64,000 nt of DNA from Rhodoblastus acidophilus (GTDB taxonomy: Bacteria > Pseudomonadota > Alphaproteobacteria > Rhizobiales > Beijerinckiaceae). The notes below the pieces were generated by a model. That model saw only the letters and a program-made list of their open reading frames with translations. It was not told the origin of the DNA and searched no databases. The DNA is taken from contig NZ_FYDG01000005.1 of the NCBI RefSeq assembly GCF_900187365.1, forward strand, positions 183,747-247,746. Direction: 5' to 3'. Position numbers and translations under genes: made by a program. This document shows, piece after piece, positions 39,850 through 48,497 of this stretch; position 1 is the stretch's first letter, and each line of letters opens with the position of its first letter.

Positions 39850-40563
39850 ATGAAACCTGTCAACGGCTGCACCATGATCTCCTTTTTTCCCCGCAATGCT
39901 CGCACGCTCATGATCGGACTGCTCGCCGCGTCAGTCTGCGCGCTGCCCCCGACCGCAGGCGCGCTGGCCAAGGACAAGAAGGACAAGCCCGCGGCGGCGA
40001 GTCCCGCCGACAGCGAGGACGCCAAACCGGCCAAGGGCAAGGACGCCAAAGCCGACAAGGGCAAGAAGGCGCAAAAGGCCGACAAGACCGAGAAGACCGA
40101 CAAGGCCGACAAAGCCTCCGACGCCAACAAGACGCTGCGGCTCGGCACGTTCGGGGAATGGGGCGCCTATCAGACCCAGGGCAAGTCGAAGACCTGTTAC
40201 GCGCTGGCCAAGCCCAAGAGCCGGGAGCCAAAGGCCCTGACCCGCGATCCCGCCTATGTGTTCATCTCCACGCGGCCGGCGGAAAATGTGAAGAATGAAA
40301 TCTCCATCATCATGGGGTTCGCGATGAAGGACGGCGCCGAGGCCACCGCCGAAATCGGCTCGACCAGCTTCAGCCTGCTCGCCAAAGGCGCCAACGCCTG
40401 GGTGAAAAACCCGGCGGAAGAAACCCAGTTCATCGCCGCCATGAAAAAGGGCGGAAAGCTGGTCGTCACGGCCGATTCGGTGAAGGGCAAGACGACCACC
40501 GACACGTATACGCTGACGGGGCTCGCCCAGGCGCTGGACAAGGTCCACAAGGAATGCCCCTGA
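39850..40563 (+). CDS. IalB-like (invasion-associated locus B) periplasmic protein
   Basis: The 237-aa protein has an N-terminal signal (about 10-39), a charged low-complexity linker (about 41-94) built from Lys, Asp, Ala and Thr, and a C-terminal IalB-type domain (about 98-237) with FGEWGAYQTQGKSKTCYALAKP, YVFISTRP, EISIIMG and a final Cys near the end. IalB was named in Bartonella but the family is widespread in non-pathogenic Alphaproteobacteria. Two cysteines may form a disulfide. A start eight codons later is possible. Confidence 0.85.
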   Translation: MKPVNGCTMISFFPRNARTLMIGLLAASVCALPPTAGALAKDKKDKPAAASPADSEDAKPAKGKDAKADKGKKAQKADKTEKTDKADKASDANKTLRLGTFGEWGAYQTQGKSKTCYALAKPKSREPKALTRDPAYVFISTRPAENVKNEISIIMGFAMKDGAEATAEIGSTSFSLLAKGANAWVKNPAEETQFIAAMKKGGKLVVTADSVKGKTTTDTYTLTGLAQALDKVHKECP

Positions 40564-40625
40564 GGCCGCCCGCTCGGTTTTGATCCCTCCAATGTCGCAG
40601 GACCAAAGTGTGATTGTGGCCCTGC

Positions 40626-40655
40626 TTGTGAGACATTACGCGCTTGAGCCATAAT
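40626..40655 (+). promoter_or_regulatory. Candidate sigma-70-type promoter of acs
   Basis: TTGTGA (40626-40631) and CATAAT (40650-40655) are separated by 18 nt and lie 65 nt upstream of the acs start. Both depart from consensus by one or two bases. An imperfect inverted repeat lies just upstream (around 40597-40625). Confidence 0.35.
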
Positions 40656-40719
40656 ATGCGTAGATCGTCAGGCGCTCTGCTTGAAAAGAGTGGCGTCGAT
40701 TGTTGTTGGGGAGGAATTC

Positions 40720-42657
40720 ATGTCCGAGAAAGTTTATCCCGTTCCGGCGGAGTGGGAAAAGCGCGCCTTTGTCGATGACGCCAAATACAGCGAACTCTAC
40801 GCCAAGTCGGTGTCGGACCCGGCGGCGTTCTGGGCCGAGCATGGCAAGCGCATCGACTGGATCAAGCCCTTCACCAAGGTGAAGGAAACGTCCTACGACC
40901 CCCACAATGTCTCGATCAAATGGTTCGAGGACGGCACGACCAACGTCTCGCTGAACTGCATCGACCGTCATCTCGCCAAGCGCGGCGATCAGGTCGCGAT
41001 CATCTGGGAAGGCGACAACCCCGACGAATCCAGGAAGATCACCTACAAGCAGCTGCACGAGGAAGTCAGCCGCTTCGCCAATGTGCTCAAGGCCAAGGGC
41101 GTCGGCAAGGGCGACACCGTCACCATCTACCTGCCGATGATCCCCGAAGCGGCCTACGCCATGCTGGCCTGCGCGCGCATCGGCGCAATCCATTCGATCG
41201 TGTTCGGCGGTTTCTCGCCCGACTCGCTCGCGGGGCGCATCGAGGGCTGCAAATCCGCGGTCGTCATCACCGCCGACGAGGGCCTGCGCGGCGGACGCAA
41301 GGTGCCGCTCAAGGCCAACGCCGACGCCGCCATCGCCAAGACCGGCGACATCGTCAAGACGCAGATCGTGGTGAAGCGCACCGGCGGAAACGTCGCCTGG
41401 AGCGAAGGCCGCGACGTGTGGCTGCATGAGGAAATGGCGGCGGCCTCCGCGGATTGCCCCCCCACCGAAATGAACGCGGAAGACCCGCTGTTCATCCTCT
41501 ACACCTCCGGCTCGACCGGCGCGCCCAAAGGCGTCGTCCACACCACCGGCGGCTATCTGGTCTATGCGTCGATGACGCATCAATATGTGTTCGACTATCA
41601 CGACGGCGACATCTACTGGTGCACCGCCGACGTGGGCTGGGTGACCGGCCACAGCTACATCGTCTATGGCCCGCTGGCCAATGGCGCGACCACGCTGATG
41701 TTCGAGGGCATCCCCAATTATCCGACGATTTCCCGCTTCTGGGATGTGGTGGACAAGCACGGCGTCAACATTTTCTACACCGCCCCGACGGCGATCCGCT
41801 CGCTGATGGGCGCTGGCGAGGAGCCGGTGAAGAAGACCTCGCGCAAGACGCTGCGCCTGCTCGGGTCCGTGGGCGAGCCGATCAACCCGGAAGCCTGGGA
41901 ATGGTATCACCGCGTCGTCGGCGAGGAGCGTTGCCCGATCGTCGACACCTGGTGGCAGACCGAAACCGGCGGCATTCTCATCACCCCGCTGCCCGGCGCC
42001 ACCAAGCTCAAGCCCGGTTCGGCCACCCGTCCGTTCTTCGGCGTCCAGCCGCAGGTGGTTGACGCCAGCGGCGCCGTGCTCGACGGACCCTGCGAAGGCA
42101 ATCTGGTGATCGCCGACAGCTGGCCCGGCCAGATGCGCACCGTCTATGGCGACCACGAGCGCTTCCAGCAGACGTATTTCTCGACCTATCCGGGCAAATA
42201 TTTCACCGGCGACGGCTGCCGCCGCGACGCCGACGGCTTCTACTGGATCACCGGCCGCGTCGACGACGTCATCAACGTATCCGGCCACCGCATGGGCACG
42301 GCGGAAGTCGAAAGCGCGCTGGTGGCGCATCCGGCCGTCTCCGAAGCCGCGGTGGTCGGCTATCCGCACGACCTCAAGGGTCAGGGCATTTATGCTTATG
42401 TGACCGTGATGGAAGGCGTCGAGCCGACCGAAGAGCTGCGCAAGGAACTGGTGGCCTGGGTGCGCAAGGAAATCGGCCCGATCGCCTCGCCTGACGTGAT
42501 CCAGTTCGCGCCGGGCCTGCCGAAAACCCGCTCGGGCAAGATCATGCGCCGCATCCTGCGCAAGATCGCGGAAAACGAGTTCGGATCGCTCGGCGACACC
42601 TCGACGCTGGCCGACCCGACGGTCGTCGACGATCTGATCGCCAATCGCGGCGGCTGA
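40720..42657 (+). CDS. acs: Acetyl-CoA synthetase
   Basis: Acs activates acetate to acetyl-CoA through acetyl-AMP. The 645-aa protein has the AMP-binding P-loop [13 protein letters not shown] (261-273), WWQTETGG, and the C-terminal [13 protein letters not shown], with Lys607 as the site that acetylases of the Pat type modify in homologues. I start at the ATG with GGGGAGGAA upstream; a TTG 13 codons earlier is less likely. It stands alone, ended by a strong terminator. Confidence 0.97.
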   Translation: MSEKVYPVPAEWEKRAFVDDAKYSELYAKSVSDPAAFWAEHGKRIDWIKPFTKVKETSYDPHNVSIKWFEDGTTNVSLNCIDRHLAKRGDQVAIIWEGDNPDESRKITYKQLHEEVSRFANVLKAKGVGKGDTVTIYLPMIPEAAYAMLACARIGAIHSIVFGGFSPDSLAGRIEGCKSAVVITADEGLRGGRKVPLKANADAAIAKTGDIVKTQIVVKRTGGNVAWSEGRDVWLHEEMAAASADCPPTEMNAEDPLFILYTSGSTGAPKGVVHTTGGYLVYASMTHQYVFDYHDGDIYWCTADVGWVTGHSYIVYGPLANGATTLMFEGIPNYPTISRFWDVVDKHGVNIFYTAPTAIRSLMGAGEEPVKKTSRKTLRLLGSVGEPINPEAWEWYHRVVGEERCPIVDTWWQTETGGILITPLPGATKLKPGSATRPFFGVQPQVVDASGAVLDGPCEGNLVIADSWPGQMRTVYGDHERFQQTYFSTYPGKYFTGDGCRRDADGFYWITGRVDDVINVSGHRMGTAEVESALVAHPAVSEAAVVGYPHDLKGQGIYAYVTVMEGVEPTEELRKELVAWVRKEIGPIASPDVIQFAPGLPKTRSGKIMRRILRKIAENEFGSLGDTSTLADPTVVDDLIANRGG

Positions 42658-42686
42658 TCTTCAACCGCGCGCAAAATAAATGCGGC

Positions 42687-42718
42687 AAGCCCCTCGTCCG
42701 CTGGACGAGGGGCTTTTT
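42687..42718 (+). terminator. Rho-independent terminator after acs
   Basis: AGCCCCTCGTCC (42688-42699) pairs with GGACGAGGGGCT (42703-42714) around a GCT loop, then TTTTTA. A perfect 12-bp stem makes this the strongest terminator in the window. Confidence 0.93.
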
Positions 42719-42860
42719 ATGCCGCCCTCGTATCCTCGCCGCAGAATTCACGCCTTCGTTCAATTGCGAACTGAATAGTTAATCCCGTTCTTAGGCGGCG
42801 CCCGAATATTGGCGTTAGCGCTTGATTGACGATCAGTGCTTCATTGACGAGGTTTTCGAG

Positions 42861-43475
42861 ATGAATATCGAAGCCATTGCCCGCGCGAACGCGCCCGAAC
42901 GCCCGGCGGAAGCCGCCCCCTCGCTGGCGGATTTCCATGCTTTCCGAATCCACGGCTGCTTTTCGGTCAAGAGAAGGAGCTCCTCGCTGAACTGCGTGCT
43001 CCAGGGACTCAACGCCCGGGGACTCTTCTTGAAAACCTCGATCCGGCCCGAAGTCGGCGACGAAATCGACGCCGTGTTCGAACAAATCGGACGGCTGCAA
43101 GGCTCGACGGAAGAAATCACCGACGAGGGCGTGTTCGTGGCCATGCCGCCGGCGCTGATGAAAGGCCTGTTGGATCAGGTGATCTGGCTCCAGACGTCGG
43201 AGACCCAGCGCCGCCACCTGCGCATCCATCCGCGCGAGCCCCAGACCTCGATCAAGCTGAACGGAACGCACACGGCCCATCCGGCCACACTGGTTAATTT
43301 CTCGCTCTCCGGCGCCAGCCTTAAGAGCGACGTGACCGTTCAGCTCGGCGACAAGGTGACCTTTCACAACTTTACCGAGGGAAAAGTCGTCTGGGCGGCC
43401 GAAGGCGGATGCTTCGGCGTCGAATTTCTGCGCCCGTTCCGCCCCACGGAATTTTCCTGGAGCACCAGGCTCTGA
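42861..43475 (+). CDS. PilZ-domain protein (probable c-di-GMP effector)
   Basis: The 204-aa protein has a C-terminal PilZ domain with RRHLRIHPRE (about 117-126) and VNFSLSGASL (145-154), matching the RxxxR and [D/N]xSxxG motifs that bind c-di-GMP. The N-terminal half (about 24-75) has a similar pattern (LQGLNARGLFLKT), perhaps a second, degenerate PilZ-like domain. The start is the ATG with a GAGG box upstream; an in-frame TTG lies 13 codons earlier. It is convergent with olsB, and its target is unknown. Confidence 0.85.
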   Translation: MNIEAIARANAPERPAEAAPSLADFHAFRIHGCFSVKRRSSSLNCVLQGLNARGLFLKTSIRPEVGDEIDAVFEQIGRLQGSTEEITDEGVFVAMPPALMKGLLDQVIWLQTSETQRRHLRIHPREPQTSIKLNGTHTAHPATLVNFSLSGASLKSDVTVQLGDKVTFHNFTEGKVVWAAEGGCFGVEFLRPFRPTEFSWSTRL

Positions 43476-43476
43476 G

Positions 43477-43518
43477 CCGGGCCTGCGCCAACGCCTCGGC
43501 CATCCCGGGCAGGCCCGG
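43477..43518. terminator. Inverted repeat between convergent pilZ and olsB genes
   Basis: CCGGGCCTGC (43477-43486) and GCAGGCCCGG (43509-43518) form a perfect 10-bp stem with a 22-nt loop. By position it probably acts as a bidirectional terminator; there is no T-tract. Confidence 0.45.
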
Positions 43519-43541
43519 ACTTCACCGCGACAGAACGCCGC

Positions 43542-44453
43542 TCACGCCGCCCTGGCGCGCGCGGACGCGTTGTCATCGAAATATTCGATGTAGCGCGTGT
43601 CGATTTCGGCGATGGGCATGATGACGAACACGTCGGTGACGCCAAACTGTCGATCGACCACCGCGCCCTTGCCGAATTTGGCGCCGACCCGCATATAGCC
43701 CTTGATGAGCGGCGGCAGCGACGCCAGCGCCCTGCGCGCATCGACGCTGGCCTTCGGCGCCCGGTTCATTTCGGTATAGCAATGCGCCAGCGGCGAGGTC
43801 TGCCATTCCGGCGCGGCCTGCGCGAAATGATGCAGGAAGCTCAATTGGTTGGTCATCTGGGACACGTCGGTCCCCTCGATGCTGGCGCATCCGATCATCG
43901 CGTCGATGCGGTAATGTTTGACGTAAGTCCAAATGCCGCGCCAAAGCATTTCGATGGTTTTCTTGCCGCGATATTCGGCCAGCACGCAGGACCGGCCCAA
44001 TTCCAGAAAGCGCGACTGCGGATGCCGCGCCAGCAACGGGCCGATATCGAATTCCTGGGCGCTGTAGAATCCGAAATGCGCCTGCGCGACCTCCTGCCGC
44101 AACAGACGATAGGCGCCGACGACGCGCGGCTTGATCTGGCCGAAGCGGTTGCGCGCCATGTGATCGACGACGATGAGATGGTCGCAAACCTTGTCGAACC
44201 GGCAAATATCGCGGCGGGTCAGCGCCGCCTTGGGGTCAGGCGTCGCCCCGCCCTCTTCGAAAAACACTTTGTAACGCAGCTTTTGCGCTTTTCGGATCTC
44301 GGATTTCTTTACGGCGATGCGCAACTCAAGCGATCCGGACCATCCCAGGGACGGGCCGAAGCCGCTGTCCGACGGGTCCGTGAAGCGCTTGCCTGCGCGC
44401 GGCGGCCAGGGAAATTTTGCGGAAATGCCGGCAAATGGGGACAAGCGTTGCAT
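43542..44453 (-). CDS. olsB: Ornithine lipid acyltransferase OlsB-like (GNAT fold)
   Basis: OlsB transfers a 3-hydroxyacyl group from ACP to ornithine, giving lyso-ornithine lipid, which OlsA completes. The 303-aa product has the OlsB pattern: LELRIAVKKSEIRKAQKLRYKVFFEEGGA, RRDICRFDKVCDHLIVVD, GAYRLLRQEVAQ, EFDIGPLL, and RFLELGRSCVLAEYRGKKTIEMLW. The ATG at 44453 is preferred to a TTG 11 codons upstream. olsA is not adjacent. Some OlsB-like proteins are annotated as general GNAT or hemolysin-like proteins, so the substrate is probable and not proven. Confidence 0.85.
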   Translation of the reverse strand: MQRLSPFAGISAKFPWPPRAGKRFTDPSDSGFGPSLGWSGSLELRIAVKKSEIRKAQKLRYKVFFEEGGATPDPKAALTRRDICRFDKVCDHLIVVDHMARNRFGQIKPRVVGAYRLLRQEVAQAHFGFYSAQEFDIGPLLARHPQSRFLELGRSCVLAEYRGKKTIEMLWRGIWTYVKHYRIDAMIGCASIEGTDVSQMTNQLSFLHHFAQAAPEWQTSPLAHCYTEMNRAPKASVDARRALASLPPLIKGYMRVGAKFGKGAVVDRQFGVTDVFVIMPIAEIDTRYIEYFDDNASARARAA

Positions 44454-44661
44454 CAAGCGATCCGATATCGTGAGCGTCAATAGCAAGCCGACGCTTCAAT
44501 CGCCGCCGTCAGCCGATGCTTAGAGAGATAAGACGCTCACAAAAAACATTTATGACATTTCGACCCGCCGCCTGGGAATGACGGGGGCTTTGACAACCAA
44601 AGGTCGAAGGCGAACAGCCTCCGCGCCTGTTGCGCGGCAAGACTCGTAACAAAAGGGTCGC

Positions 44662-44685
44662 AAAATAAAAGCGCCGCAGGCGGCG
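44662..44685 (-). terminator. Terminator after yejF
   Basis: On the minus strand CGCCGC/GCGGCG (44672-44685) is followed by a U-rich run (CTTTTATTTT). An alternative outer stem AAGCGC/GCGCTT overlaps the yejF stop. The position directly after yejF fits an operon end. Confidence 0.6.
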
Positions 44686-44695
44686 ACGTCCGCGC

Positions 44696-46297
44696 TTAAT
44701 TCACCGGATCGGCCTCGGCGGCGAAGGCGGCGGCGAACAGCGCTCTTGTGTAGGGTTCGCGCGGAGCGGCGAAAATATCCGCCGCCGGCCCCTGTTCGAC
44801 CGCCTTGCCGTCACGCAACACCAGAACCTCCGAGGCGAGCGCCTTGACCACCTTGAGGTCGTGACTGATGAACAGGTAGGACAAGCCGCGCCGGATCTGC
44901 AGATCGCGCAAGAGATCGACGATCTGGGCCTGAACCGAGCGGTCGAGCGCCGACGTCGGTTCATCAAGCACGATGACCTTCGGATCGAGCGCCAGAGCGC
45001 GAGCGATGGCGATCCGTTGACGCTGGCCGCCGGAAAACTCGTGCGGGTAGCGGTCCATGGTGGCCGGATCGAGGCCCGTGTCGGCCAAAGCCGCGGCCAC
45101 GCGCGTGCGCCGCGCGTCCGCCGACAGGCCGCGATTCTGCACGAGCAGGCCTTCCTCAACGATCTCGGCGACGGACAGGCGCGGCGACAACGACCCATAG
45201 GGGTCCTGGAAGACGATCTGGAAATCCTTGCGCAGCGGCCGCATTTTTCTGGCGCCCAGCGCGTCGATATTCTGGCCGAGAAAGACGATTCGCCCCTCGG
45301 AGCGGATCAGCCGCAGCAGCGCCAGGCCCAATGTGGTCTTGCCCGACCCGGATTCGCCGACGACCGCCAGGGTTTGCCCTTGCCTCAGGCGCACCGACAC
45401 GCCATCGACCGCCTTCACATACGAGGTCACCTTGCGGAATAGGCCGGTCTTCACCGGGAACCAGACGCGCAGATTGTCCGCGCTCAGCACTTCGGGCGCG
45501 GACGCGTCCGCAAGCGGCGGGTCGCCCTGCGGTTCGGCGGCGAGCAGCATTTTGGTATATTCATGCTGCGGCGCGTCGAAAATTGCCGCCGTGGGCCCCG
45601 TTTCGACCACGCGCCCCTGCCGCATCACCGCGACCTCGTCGGCCATTTTTTGCACCAGCCCAAGGTCATGGGTGATGAAGAGAATGGCCATGCCGTGGCG
45701 GGCTTGCAGATCGCGCAGCAATTTCAGGATTTGCGCCTGCACCGTGACGTCCAGCGCCGTCGTCGGCTCATCGGCGATCAGCAGGTCGGGATTGTTGGCG
45801 AGCGCCATGGCGATCATCACGCGCTGGCGCTGTCCGCCCGACAATTCATGGGGATAGGCGCCCATGCGCGCCTCGGCGTTCTGCAGGCCGACTTCCGTGA
45901 GCAATTCAAGCACGCGCGCGCGGCGCCGCTCGGACGAAGCCATGCCATGGACTTCGAGAATTTCCCCAATCTGCTTCTCGATGACGTGCAGCGGATTGAG
46001 CGAGGTCATCGGCTCCTGGAACACCATGCCGATCCGCACGCCGCGCAAATCGCGCAACGCGCTTTCCGGGGCCGAGATCAGCTCGCGCCCGTCGAAATGG
46101 ATGGAGCCGCCTGAAATCCTGGCGCCGGGCGCCAGCAGGCGCACGACCGCCAGCGCCGTGACCGATTTTCCCGAACCGGACTCGCCGACAAGGCCGAGCG
46201 TCTTACCGCGCGCCAGCGTCAGCGAGGCCTCCCGCACGGCCGGAACGTCGCCGAAGCAGACGGAAAGGTCTTTGATGCGGAGAAGGGGCGCGTCCAT
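44696..46297 (-). CDS. yejF: Peptide ABC transporter ATPase (tandem), YejF
   Basis: YejF carries both ATPase domains of the YejABEF importer on one chain. The 533-aa protein has two ABC modules, each with a Walker [10 protein letters not shown] (about residue 37 and 315), signature LSGGQRQRV / FSGGQRQRI, and Walker [13 protein letters not shown] / [12 protein letters not shown]. The ATG overlaps the yejE stop (TGATG). In E. coli and Salmonella this transporter imports peptides, including microcin C and antimicrobial peptides. Confidence 0.95.
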   Translation of the reverse strand: MDAPLLRIKDLSVCFGDVPAVREASLTLARGKTLGLVGESGSGKSVTALAVVRLLAPGARISGGSIHFDGRELISAPESALRDLRGVRIGMVFQEPMTSLNPLHVIEKQIGEILEVHGMASSERRRARVLELLTEVGLQNAEARMGAYPHELSGGQRQRVMIAMALANNPDLLIADEPTTALDVTVQAQILKLLRDLQARHGMAILFITHDLGLVQKMADEVAVMRQGRVVETGPTAAIFDAPQHEYTKMLLAAEPQGDPPLADASAPEVLSADNLRVWFPVKTGLFRKVTSYVKAVDGVSVRLRQGQTLAVVGESGSGKTTLGLALLRLIRSEGRIVFLGQNIDALGARKMRPLRKDFQIVFQDPYGSLSPRLSVAEIVEEGLLVQNRGLSADARRTRVAAALADTGLDPATMDRYPHEFSGGQRQRIAIARALALDPKVIVLDEPTSALDRSVQAQIVDLLRDLQIRRGLSYLFISHDLKVVKALASEVLVLRDGKAVEQGPAADIFAAPREPYTRALFAAAFAAEADPVN

Positions 46298-47394
46298 CAC
46301 AACCCCTTGCGCGGATCATAGGCGTCGCGCAGCGCCTCGCCGATGAAAACCAGCAGCGACAATGTCACCGCGATGACGGCGAAGCCGGACAGCCCGAGCC
46401 AGGGCGCCTGCAGGTTGCTCTTGCCCTGCAACAGCAATTCCCCCAGCGAGGGCGATCCCGGCGGCAAGCCGAAGCCCAAAAAGTCGAGCGACGTGAGCGT
46501 GGTGATCGAGGCGCTGAGGATGAACGGCAGGAACGTCAGGGTCGCCGTCATGGCGTTGGGCAATACGTGCTTCACCATGATTTTCCGGTTGCTCAACCCG
46601 AGCGCCCGCGCCGCCCGCACATAGTCGAAATTTCTCGCGCGCAAGAATTCGGCGCGCACGACATGAACGAGATTGACCCAGGAAAAGGCGAGCAGAATGC
46701 CGAGCAGCACAAAGAAGCTCGGCGTGACGATGGCCGACAGGATGATCAGCAGGTAGAGGCTCGGCAGCGATGACCAGATTTCGATGAAGCGCTGCATCAG
46801 GAGATCGGTCCAACCGCCGAAATAGCCCTGAACGGCGCCGGCGGCCACGCCCACCAACGACGAAATGGACGCCAGCAGCAGGCCGAACAGGACGGAGATG
46901 CGAAATCCGTAAATCAGCCGCGCCACCACGTCCCGTCCCTGGTCGTCAGTGCCCAGCCAGTTCCACTCGATGTCGCGGCAGGTTTGCGCGGCGCCGCCGT
47001 CAAAAGTCTTGCCATGCGCGCATTGCGCGTCGCTCAGCATCCAGGTCGGCGCGGAGGGCGCCGGGGTGGGAAGGCCGAGATTGTGCGTGTTGTAGGAATA
47101 ACGGACGGGCGGCCAGATTATCCAGCCGTTGGCCTCGATTTCCTTGAAGATGACGGGATCGCGGTAGTCCGTCTCGGCGAGAAAACCGCCGAATTTGTCT
47201 TCCGGATAGTCGTGGAGGGCGGGAAACAGCCATTCGCCCTTGTAGGAAATCAGGATCGGCCGGTCATTGGCGATGAATTCGGCGCCGAGCGAGAGAAGGA
47301 AGGCGGCCAGAAACAGCCAGAGCGACCAGACGCCGCGGCGATGGGTGGCGAAGGCGCGCAGGCGTCGGCGCGTGATCGGCGTGAGCTTTAACAT
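46297..47394 (-). CDS. yejE: Peptide ABC transporter permease YejE
   Basis: YejE is one of the two permeases. The 365-aa protein begins KLTPITRRRLRAFATHRRGVWSLWLFLAAFLLS, the yejE N-terminus, followed by a periplasmic loop (about 45-165) and a permease core with five helices and the EAA motif (RAARALGLSNRKIMVKHVLPNA). The start at 47394 is chosen for its TGATG overlap with yejB. Confidence 0.95.
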   Translation of the reverse strand: MLKLTPITRRRLRAFATHRRGVWSLWLFLAAFLLSLGAEFIANDRPILISYKGEWLFPALHDYPEDKFGGFLAETDYRDPVIFKEIEANGWIIWPPVRYSYNTHNLGLPTPAPSAPTWMLSDAQCAHGKTFDGGAAQTCRDIEWNWLGTDDQGRDVVARLIYGFRISVLFGLLLASISSLVGVAAGAVQGYFGGWTDLLMQRFIEIWSSLPSLYLLIILSAIVTPSFFVLLGILLAFSWVNLVHVVRAEFLRARNFDYVRAARALGLSNRKIMVKHVLPNAMTATLTFLPFILSASITTLTSLDFLGFGLPPGSPSLGELLLQGKSNLQAPWLGLSGFAVIAVTLSLLVFIGEALRDAYDPRKGL

Positions 47395-48497
47395 CAAGTC
47401 TCCCGCGTCTCGAAATCGATGCGCGGATCGATCCAAGCATAGGTGAGGTCGGAGAGCAGATTGATGAACAGGCCGAGCAAGGCGAAAATGTAAAGGTTGG
47501 CGAAGACCACGGGATAATCGCGGTTGAGCGTCGATTCGAACGACAGGAGTCCCAGGCCGTCGAGCGAGAAAATCGTCTCGATCAGCAGCGAGCCCGTGAA
47601 GAAAGCGGAGATGAACGCGCCGGGAAAGCCGGAAACCACGATCAGCATGGCGTTGCGGAATACGTGGCCATAGAGGACCCGGCGTTCCGTCAGACCTTTC
47701 ATCCGCGCCGTCGTGACATATTGCTTGCGGATTTCCTCAAGAAACGCGTTTTTGGTGAGAAAAGTCGTGGTGGCGAAACTGCCGAGCGCCAGCGCCGTCA
47801 CCGGCAACACGATGTGCCAGAGATAATCCTTGATCTTGCCGAGCGTCGAAAGCTGCGAGAAATCGTCGGAGGTCAGGCCGCGCAGCGGAAAAATTTGCCA
47901 GAACGAGCCGCCGGCGAACAGGACGATCAGCAGGATCGCGAACAGAAAGCTCGGGATGGCGTAGCCGACGATAATGACCGCCGAGGTCCAGGTGTCGAGG
48001 CGCTCGCCCTCGCGGCGCGCTTTGGAAATCCCGAGCGGAATCGAAATGGCGTAGGACAACAGCGTCATCCATAGCCCCAGCGACATGGAGACCGGCAGTT
48101 TTTCGCGGATCAACTGCAACACCGGCGCGTCGCGGAAATAGGAGCGGCCAAAATCGAACACCGCGTAATTGCGGACCATCAGCCAGAACCGCTCCAGCGG
48201 CGGCTTGTCGAAGCCGAACTGCTTTTCCAGCTCCGCGATGAATTTGGGATCGAGCCCCTGCGCGCCGCGATATTTGCCGGAAAACTCCGCCCCGGCGCCC
48301 GGCCGCGCCCCGGCCAAGGTCGATCCGCCGCCGCCGCCGAACCGCGACGTGGCGCCCGAGTCCTGCCCCTGCATTTGCGCGATTACGCGTTCGACGGGGC
48401 CGCCCGGCGCGAATTGCACAATGAGGAACGACAAAGCCAAAATCCCGAACAGCGTCGGGATCATCAGCAGCAGGCGACGCGCGATATAAGCGAGCAT
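47394..48497 (-). CDS. yejB: Peptide ABC transporter permease YejB
   Basis: The 367-aa permease starts MLAYIARRLLLMIPTLFGIL, typical of DppB/OppB-type proteins, with the PGGPVERVIAQMQG loop. A periplasmic Gly/Ala-rich insertion (about 50-85) precedes the core, and the EAA motif appears as TTARMKGLTERRVLYGHVFRNA. Its start overlaps the yejA stop and its stop overlaps the yejE start, both as TGATG. Confidence 0.95.
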   Translation of the reverse strand: MLAYIARRLLLMIPTLFGILALSFLIVQFAPGGPVERVIAQMQGQDSGATSRFGGGGGSTLAGARPGAGAEFSGKYRGAQGLDPKFIAELEKQFGFDKPPLERFWLMVRNYAVFDFGRSYFRDAPVLQLIREKLPVSMSLGLWMTLLSYAISIPLGISKARREGERLDTWTSAVIIVGYAIPSFLFAILLIVLFAGGSFWQIFPLRGLTSDDFSQLSTLGKIKDYLWHIVLPVTALALGSFATTTFLTKNAFLEEIRKQYVTTARMKGLTERRVLYGHVFRNAMLIVVSGFPGAFISAFFTGSLLIETIFSLDGLGLLSFESTLNRDYPVVFANLYIFALLGLFINLLSDLTYAWIDPRIDFETRET

